A DNA stretch of 64,000 nucleotides, from the NCBI GenBank assembly GCA_037178855.1, contig JASJZC010000005.1:3100001-3164000 (forward strand), written 5' to 3'. Positions 56,718 to 64,000 of this stretch are shown here, piece after piece. The stretch comes from Oscheius sp. JU75. Taxonomy: Eukaryota > Nematoda > Chromadorea > Rhabditida > Rhabditidae. Position 1 is the first letter of the stretch. Every line of letters starts with the position of its first letter. The notes beneath the pieces are model-generated. The model was not told the origin of the DNA, searched no databases, and worked only from the letters and a program-made list of their open reading frames with translations. Both the position numbers and the translations under genes were made by a program.

Positions 56718-59700
56718 TGTGAAGACGGTACGAGAGGAAGACTGGTCCAGGAGAGGGGCGGGGCACATCAAAGCCAGCAGTCGTTCAGAGCGGGCGGGGC
56801 CAGCGATAGACAGCAGCCGTTCAAGGCGGGGCCAATCAGAAGAATGATGATCCGCGTCGGAAACATAAACGATTTACGACCTGTCAAGAGAAAATGGGAG
56901 AGAGAGTGCGAAACGGAAGGAGAGTCTCTGATAGACAGAGTGAGATAGAGAGAAGACAAGACGAAGAGATGACAGAGCTGGTACAAGACGGTAATTCGGG
57001 GGTGATTGAGTAGATTGTTTGGGGTGGCTGATGGATGAGGCGAAAGGTGGCCCTTGAGAAACATGTCCCGTTATCAGACGAGTCTACTCTTTACAATAAC
57101 ACTACCTGTTTTTTGAAGCATGTACTCTAGAGGAGACCCCAAAACTCGTTGCTTGTCGTTACTGAAATGACTCTTTTATGACTCTAGAAATGGGTATGTT
57201 TGCACGTGTCCCGAACGCCTTTGTTCTTTTTCCCTTTGGGAGAGAATAGACACTTATTACCGGATGACAGTCATTGACAACAAAAGGGAGCGATGCTCTT
57301 GGCACCGCCGGTCATAATCAAATGTGGTGAGAAGGGCCAATTAGATGACACCTTCTGTCGACCCTTGCTCGTAACAGTTGGGCAATCGGATTAATGTAGC
57401 GTGTCATTGCGTCAGAGCGTTGTCCTGCCGCCACAGTGCTCCTTACGCAACTGATCCAGAGTGAGAGAGTCGTACCGCCAAACCGATTCTGACACAAAGA
57501 GACTATCCCGCTGTGAAGATTCATTCGGACGGTCTCGCGCATAACACAAATATCGTATTCTTCTCCTCTAGGGCTGTCCGCGGCCGGCAGCTAGCTGCTG
57601 TAGAAGATGGATGGAGCTCGCAAAGAGCTCATCCATGCTTCTCGATTTGACATCTAATAAACTTTTCCTCTGGGACATGCGAGACGCCAAAAACGGTCGT
57701 TTGTCAGTTGTTGGCAGATGATGAATGGCCCACACTATGTGGAGAGAGGACAACACAACGGTAAAGACTTTAATGATACCATAAAATGGACGAGATAAGA
57801 CACAAAACTTGTTTAATGACTCGCGAAAGGAGCCGCCGTGGGATACCAAGAGCCAATAAGTCAATCGGTCTGCCTTTGTCCCCCTTGTCCACGAACTGTC
57901 ACCTTCGTTTATTCCCGGCTGTCACCTTGCCGGCATGTCAAAGGAAGAGATGGGACGGAGGAGGGCATCAATCAGGAGTCGCTCACTACCATCAATCTCG
58001 ACCTCTAGACCACTGTGTTGCGGTATCACTACATTCAAGGAGGGGGACTAGTCATTGTCTGTCGGCGTCTTTGAGTTGTCGTTCCCATGCGTCGTCTCTG
58101 TAGATTGCTGTATGTCAGGTAGCTGACTAAGGATTTATGACTCGAAAACCATGGGAAAGGCCGCCGCAGCCATTTGTCTCCTAAATGAGTGAACTGAACA
58201 GATGTGCTTTTTATGAGCCAGTAGCTGTGAGAGTCTTTTACAGCCTCACAGACCTTCAGTTATCTGCTGCGTTGCGGGCCTTTACGACTTCTCCAGGCGG
58301 CCTCTTTGACTTCAGCACTCGTAAATCTACATTTATGTTTTGCGCTATCTCTCGCGACAAGATGCGCAAGCGCTGCCGGAGATTTACTGCCAGGGACCCG
58401 TCCTGTAACTCACGGCCATTAAACACCGAATGCCTCTGTTGATATTCAAACGGGCTGTCGTCGTGGCCTGACATCTGATTGACGTCGCCTGTCGGATTGT
58501 TTCGTGTCTTGACGGCAATTCGAACTGAAGGGTCGAATTAGCATTGAGGAGAGACTGAGCTCGTAAAACAACTATCACCAGTCATAGACTTCTTTACGAC
58601 GCCTCGTTGACCCTTTTCTGATACGAGCAGTCCGTTTGGATAATTAGAAGATAGACAGAGTCCGACGGAGGTCGCTCGTCTTGATTAATTGGCAGATTGA
58701 GGCGATGGATGAGCACAAAGCGAACCGCGAATTAGCGAACTGTCCGGATGACAGATGGATTGGCCGAGTCAAGGGGGACCTTTTTGATTCTCTTTGCCTA
58801 AAGATTTCCAATCTGAATTCCCGCAGCCAAAGTGGATGTAGGAGATGTTGATCTGAAAGGTGATAAAATCGGTCGACGGAGGTAGCAATTCGTCTTGTGC
58901 TGTCCGATTGGATCTTATAGCCTCTTCAAACAGAACACAAGAACGTGTCGTCATCCATCACCTCGAGGCAGTCCCCGCGAGGTCGTCTTCAAAAGATGTT
59001 AATAACTCTCGGGACTTCCTTTAATGCCCCACACCTGACACTACAAATAGACGTATTAGATATGTCTCAAGGGCAGATTAGGTCCGCTGTTTTGTGTTAC
59101 ACCGAGACGTCTCTTGAGTCAACAGACCGGAAGTAGTCGGTCTCCTTTCGCCATTCAGGTACGAAGGAGTGTCACCGGATTAGGGGAAAGATTCCGACGG
59201 CGATTATTCCTCTGCCGCTGTCGTTAATTTAATAACAGAGCAGCCGAGACGTGTGAAGATTCTTATCGGGACCTGTCACCTGGGGGCAAGTCGATGGAAC
59301 GACGAACTGTTTGAGGCAGCTGTCAGCACGATTAAGCGAGAAGACTGGCGGCGTCTCTGAAGGTGATCGGCCACGACAAGGCTGCCTGACAAACGACATG
59401 GGAACATAAGAGGGACTGTCCACCTGTTACACATACAGTAGCCTATGAGCTCGCTACTGACGGTTTACCTCAACTGAGTGCTTCGGTTAAAGGAAGTTTG
59501 ATAAAGTTTCTCCCGACTATTACCGGATGTTTCGAATGTGCAACTACAAGATGACGCAAGATTGGGCACAAAGTTTCCCAATCTTCCTTGCTTCTATAAG
59601 TGAGTAGGATAGTTCTGTTGTTCGGTCTGCTCGACCCGATTTACAATCCAAGACGCCTCCTGTCGCCCTCTGTCTTAGCCCCCGAACGACGTCCATAAAC

Positions 59701-60762
59701 AATGTTTAACAGTAGTTGTAGCCATATTTCAGGGCAGGTGAGAAGGCGGCAAAGATAAAAGAGACCCGTGTCTTGTCGAATTAACCGGCCACACCGATAT
59801 CTGCAACGAGTCGTCCAATAACACTAATCAGGCTGACAATTCTTCTCTGACAACACGGCCTCGGAAGTCTGATCCTTGCGGGAACAGGGTCTTTTGCAAC
59901 GATTCTCTGAAAGTAAAACATTGCTTTATATTGGAAGGCTTATCAAAACAGATTGTCTAAAGTCCGTGAATGTGTGAAACCTTCGGCCCGAATCAACAGT
60001 TTCATCGATCAAGCCAAGGATGGATGACCGTCGCTTATGTAAGGCGTGGACGAGATTAATTTCTTCTTGTTGCCGAGACGGAAACACTCTTCTGACGCAT
60101 TCCTTCTGCGGTGATATGATACAGGCCAGTGCTCAGCGGGACGTCTCGAAGGTGTTAGTTCGTCGTAAATTGTCTTTTTCTCGATAAGCCGCAAAAGCTT
60201 CGGCGTTCGGCAGTTAAAGGACTAAACGACTCGTGTAATGGACGTGAAACTATCCATTCCGTTTATCGGAACCATAAAACCCGGACGCTCTGAGATTCCG
60301 CCATGCTCCCGGACCCTATTCAAATGGAGGGAACTAGATGGTATTGTTTACTGGATGAGGCTTCTGATACGACACCATCTGTTGCCGTTCCTCCACCTCC
60401 TCTCAATATTCATCGCTGCTTATCCCGAACCAGGTGACTGCTAACTAGTTCTCATTTACATCGAGCTTCTCTTACACCGACAGTGAGATCCGACCGGATG
60501 TCCTTTGTTATTCCAATGTTGAGGAGCTGTCGTCCCGCATTAATCCCTCAACACTTGACATCTTCGCTCCCGCCTGCTACAGTAGTCCGTTTCCAAAGTC
60601 TCATTGGCTCCTTTTCCAATATTGCCTCTGTTTTGTGCTGATTCTTATAAGAAATAGGGTATTAAAGTCTCTCTACAGTTAATAAACTCCGGATTCTGTT
60701 TTATGGAAACTTGTGTTCCTGAGCCTTCCATGACATTCTGAATATAACCTATCAAAGCTCAG
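56718..60762. promoter_or_regulatory. Non-coding domain between the Noc-like and bHLH genes
   Basis: About 4 kb with no coding exon, between divergent transcription-factor genes. It carries TTTAYGAC at 56873, 57175, 58134, 58281, 58593 and 60162 (reverse); GATTAAT/ATTAATC at 57389, 58683, 60054 and 60539; and TGACAG/CTGTCA at 56881, 57265, 57897, 57919, 58749, 59273 and 59320. The enhancer role is inference from motif density and context. Confidence 0.5.
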
Positions 60763-61068
60763 ATGTCTTCGGAAACTGGCGCTCGTCTCTCGATAAACCT
60801 CCGTGAAAGATGTCGAATGCATGATCTGAACGAGGCCCTGGATGATCTTCGAAGTGTCATTCCCTACGCTCACGGCGGCTCTGTACGGAAGTTGAGCAAG
60901 ATAGCGACTCTTCTCCTTGCCAAGAATCACATTATCATGCAAGTAAGTTCTCATTGTTAAAAGTCATACAACGAAAACTATCAGACAAAGGCAATCGACG
61001 AGCTGCGACAGGTTGTTCACTCTTTGAAACAGCAGTTGAATGATAAGCAATCCTCTCCCGAGACTTGA
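60763..61068 (+). CDS. Olig/BHLHE22-BHLHE23-type bHLH transcription factor (minimal)
   Basis: These factors bind E-boxes and act mostly as repressors in neural fate choice. The protein is only about 90 residues and is almost entirely b[23 protein letters not shown] (basic region and helix 1), [20 protein letters not shown] (loop and helix 2, the family signature), KNHIIMQ. After a 42-nt intron (60943-60984), [20 protein letters not shown] ends the domain. One change in the basic region (RERC where relatives have RERR or RERK) is notable. The ATG immediately follows an AAGCTCAG acceptor. Vertebrate and fly relatives are several times longer, so flanking regions have been lost or lie in unseen exons. 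Confidence 0.9.
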
Positions 61069-61234
61069 TTCAAGTTTCCCATAAACATTAAAAAGTTTTA
61101 TTATCTAGCAAAGGCAGCATGAAAGTGAAGCAATACTGTTACACATCTCCAAAAATGTTAGCGAATGTCCTCTTCAATTGGCCCATTGTGTCGTCGGCGA
61201 AACTGTGCTGTGGGTGTCCATTTGGAGGAATCTG

Positions 61235-62784
61235 TCAGATCAGATTTTCATTCAACCTACTTAAATGATAAACCTCTTCCTTGCTCTGTCCTCTGTCCAG
61301 AGGAGGCGGCGGTCTTTCAGAGGCTCTTGGCAGATGGTGAGAATGGTGTCTGACCCCGTTCTGTTCCCTGTGGACTTCCTGTTTTGGTGGTGGATGGAGC
61401 AGTGTCTTCAGCTGGGAACAGACGGCTCGACGGTCGTCTTCCTGCGATTCTCCGAAGAAAGCTAAATAATCTTTGTAGTCACACACTCAATTAACTAACC
61501 AATGATGTCATTGACATCGTGCACAAATTCTCTTCCCTCCTTGGATACCAAAATGTCGATCGAGCACACTTCCATTCTTCCAACATGATCGAAAATGGCT
61601 TTCAAGTACTGTTTGTGCCTCTCCGTTGTCGGAATCTGCTCCAAAACAGCCGATCCGACATTGCTCTTCCAGTTGCGACTGATCCCGCGTCTGATGAAAC
61701 TCTTCCATTCGTGACCAATCTTCTGGACATGAAGGTCGTATTTTAGATCGACGTAGGGTTCTACTTCTACCTGAATTGGATATAGGTAACAGATGAACAG
61801 AATAACAAGACTTCAGTATCGTCTTTGCTCATAATCTTGAGTATTCCCTCCAAGTCACTAAGCTCTTCATGACTGTTGACTCGGACCTTTCCAATCCCCT
61901 GATAGCCTTCGTTAACGGAAATTACAATCGGGAAGCTCGTTGATGGATGCTGCAAATATCTCTCTCTCTCTGTTTTTGAGGCAAATAAACGAACAAAATG
62001 GTGAAAGTGAGGGTAATGGATGGTCGGGAGGAAAGGGATTCGACTGCCATCCGAGAGTGTTATCTTTCTTAACTGCTTCTTCTGAAAACGAGGTCATCTC
62101 ATCAACTTCTTTTGCCTACCAAATTGGCTCGATCCATGAAGGCGACAGCCGAGGTGTGGCTATTGAGGAAAGGGATGTGAGCAGCCATCAGAGCCCGAAG
62201 AATAGTTTTCGCTTGAGTCGAGCGACTGGCTCCCGGTCCGACAAACACTGCATTTGGAATAAATGAGCTATAAATTAGAGTATGAGACAGCTTGACCGAT
62301 TAATCTACTGATCGTCTTTTCCGTGTTGGCGAACTTCAATGGTACAACTGTGTTCAGTACAGATCAAATCGAGTTCCGGGAAGTCCGCCTATAGGTAGTC
62401 TTGTGTGCCAAATGTACTAAACTACCTGTTCCACACGGATTGGGGCATCATCCGGGTTCCGAAAGTACTTGCTCCAATCGACCAAAAAACTGTCGATAAC
62501 GAGGAGAATCTTGGCATCGGGTGGAAGTGGAGGCGCCGCTCGACTGCGATCTTGAAGACTGCGCTCCAAAGCCGCCGCCAATGATTCGCCCGTTCTAGCT
62601 GGTGACGTTGGAGCGCTGAACAATTTAGATTAGGCAGAATATAAACAGACCTTATGGTGCTAGACACTTTGTTGGCAATTGCTGTAAATGAAAATGGCGA
62701 GGTTGAAGATGGCTGGGAGGGATCCTCGAAAGGAGCATCACCCTCGTCCTCTTGGAAGGAGAATTTTCTCTTGAAGAAGTTCAT
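61235..62784 (-). CDS. SYN: Synapsin
   Basis: Synapsins coat synaptic vesicles and tether them to actin in a phosphorylation-dependent way; the core has an ATP-grasp fold. The start MNFFKRKFSFQEDEGD resembles the domain A beginning of known synapsins, with a basic kinase site (KRKFS). A Ser/Pro-rich linker follows. The core reads PPDAKILLVIDSFLVDWSKY, PNAVFVGPGASRSTQAKTIL, SFPIVISVNEGYQGIGKVRV, VEVEPYVDLKYDLHVQKIGH, SRNWKSNVGSAVLEQIPTTE and DHVGRMEVCSIDILVS. The C-terminal GESQEDDRRAVCSQLKTLL leads to a Pro-rich tail. The ATG at 62784 lies 10 nt after TTTCTCTTTCCAG. An open frame continues upstream to an ATG at 62898 (MYRWPGSLNPINRV), perhaps an alternative form. The gene is convergent with the bHLH gene. 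Confidence 0.92.
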
Positions 62785-63364
62785 ACTGCCCTCTCTGGAA
62801 AGAGAAACATAACGGGGAGAATTGCCGGCGGACATGACAGATTGTCCCAACGAGACTCTATTGATGGGATTAAGACTACCTGGCCATCGATACATAGCTA
62901 ATGGGAGAAAAGGGTGAGATAATCCAACTAACAGGAGAGACAGCTGTCTTTCCAATTGTGTCTAATGGCGGCAGAGAGCCAATCTTTTGCTCCAAATTGG
63001 CTTATGGCCTAGGCGGCTCTTGATTATCTCCTCCTGATGAGGGAGCACTCTCTCGAGGGAATAGTCCAAAAAGAGTACCTGTAGATATCAATAAAGGAGG
63101 TCGAAGAGGAGAGGATGCGTCGCGGCTGGGTATTCATTTTCACCCCCAAATGGACCTAATCGAAATTGTGCTTGGAGAAGAAGGTTAAACATACGAAAGG
63201 AAAACGGGAATGAAAAAAGGTCGGGAGCTCCCACCCTCAACCGAATACGTGTAAGCCCCACACAACCATATCGATCAACTCTCCTCGGAGACTCTCAAAA
63301 TTAGCGGAGGACAAGCTTTATTTGATTGCGATCTAATAGTTGTTTCTTTGAAATATGCTAACTT
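62785..63364. other. Upstream region of synapsin and of the last gene
   Basis: This 580-bp spacer lies between divergent starts. The part next to synapsin is open in frame up to 62898 and may be coding in an alternative transcript. The remainder shows no gene. Confidence 0.4.
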
Positions 63365-64000
63365 ATGAGCAAAAAAAATTTTGTTCGACTGCGCCTGTTG
63401 CTGCTTCTACCTTTTGTCTGCCATTTTCAATCTCGGCTTTGAGCTCTATCCTGAAAAGAAGTCGACTCTCTTCTACAACGAACGGATAACAATCGAGACG
63501 GATGTCGACTTCTTTTTCTTGTCAAACTGTCAACAGGTACTCTCTACTTTTACGTCAATAATCAAATGTTCAGACGGGAGACAGGAACCATACGGTAGTC
63601 GTCTGCGATCCCAAGAGTCACAGCGATCTGAAAATGTTCAACTTGGAGAAGCTTCTTCGAGCTTTGCTCCAGTGAGTTTCATCCTTCTCCCTGTTCTCTA
63701 ATTGCATTTAGACACGCTCGACTGGCACAATGTTCGGAGGAGATTGTGAGGTCGAAGGAGATGTGAGAGTCAAGTCGAAATGCGAGCAGTACAGACGCAG
63801 TTGGAAGCATTCCGAAAGATTCTACCTCATCTGTGGGGAAAAACTTCCCTCGAAGCCACTTCTTCTCATAGTCAGCGGCCAATTCAAAGAACCTTCACTA
63901 TGACATCGTCTCAATGGCGTCTACTACGGATGGTCTACGGCTGTCATTCTCCTCTCCGTGGTGTGTTCTTTGTTTTCTCATGTGAACAAGGGTTCAGATA
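63365..64000 (+). CDS. Putative secreted Cys-containing protein, possibly continuing past the window
   Basis: The ATG at 63365 encodes MSKKNFVRLRLLLLLPFVCH, a good signal peptide, but this frame stops at 63443. A neighbouring frame continues with LYPEKKSTLFYNERITIETD, then FFFLSNCQQ. After an intron (GTACTC...TTCAG) it runs HTVVVCDPKSHSDLKMFNLE, and after a second intron TGTMFGGDCEVEGDV and KHSERFYLICGEKLPSKPLL. A 28-nt intron (GTCTGCC...TTTGAG) would join leader and body; an error in the run of eight A's at 63371 would do the same. The frame ends at 63902 unless spliced onward. I do not recognise a family. Confidence 0.4.

Noticed and set aside
1..64000. CRISPR arrays, bacterial operators or prophage-like features
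   Set aside because: The DNA is clearly eukaryotic, with spliced genes throughout. No regularly spaced direct repeats were seen.

Overview
The window is nuclear DNA of a bilaterian animal. It holds an innexin, a synapsin, a peptide-type GPCR, a plasma-membrane Ca2+ pump with alternative exons, a Noc/ZNF703-type zinc-finger gene and an Olig/BHLHE22-type bHLH gene. The innexin suggests a protostome, but I cannot name the phylum. The genome is very compact. Most introns I could place exactly are 35-45 nt (SEC24 140-179 and 950-989; WDR46 4235-4273; bHLH 60943-60984), genes often sit 100-300 bp apart, and one convergent pair has stop codons 13 bp apart. Nearly every start codon lies 0-25 nt downstream of a pyrimidine-rich AG acceptor, which implies spliced-leader trans-splicing or very common short 5' UTR introns.

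Layout. 0-13.3 kb: SEC24 (5' part probably outside the window), WDR46/UTP7, innexin (-), RPS25 (-) and NCKAP1/HEM. 13.3-21 kb: a 242-bp hairpin element (MITE-like), a class A peptide-receptor-like GPCR (-), two doubtful small secreted-protein genes, a type II membrane nucleotide-sugar transferase (-), and an unnamed RanBP2-type zinc-finger protein (-). 21.4-24.3 kb: SDE2 and an RSL1D1-like ribosomal L1-domain gene, in tandem. 24.5-32 kb: PMCA (-), with two small optional exons at splice site A and alternative calmodulin-binding C-termini at site C. 32-36.5 kb: non-coding. 36.5-44.2 kb: SSUH2-like, an intronless tyrosine phosphatase (-), an unrecognised multi-pass membrane protein, and SELENBP1/methanethiol oxidase. 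45.6-52.6 kb: an acidic protein with four BEN-like repeats, a secreted EGF-containing protein (-), a two-LIM protein, and a PHD-finger protein (-).

52.6-61 kb is different in character. Two developmental transcription-factor genes, Noc/Elbow/ZNF703-like (-) and a 90-residue Olig/BHLHE22-like bHLH (+), sit in about 7 kb of non-coding DNA enriched in TTTAYGAC, GATTAAT and TGACAG words, which looks like a cis-regulatory domain. Synapsin (-) follows, and the window ends in a partial secreted-protein gene.

Functionally there are housekeeping genes (COPII coat, rRNA processing, ribosome, splicing, WAVE complex) and neural or developmental genes (innexin, GPCR, PMCA, synapsin, bHLH, Noc). All gene models are spliced by eye, so outer limits are firmer than internal exon borders.
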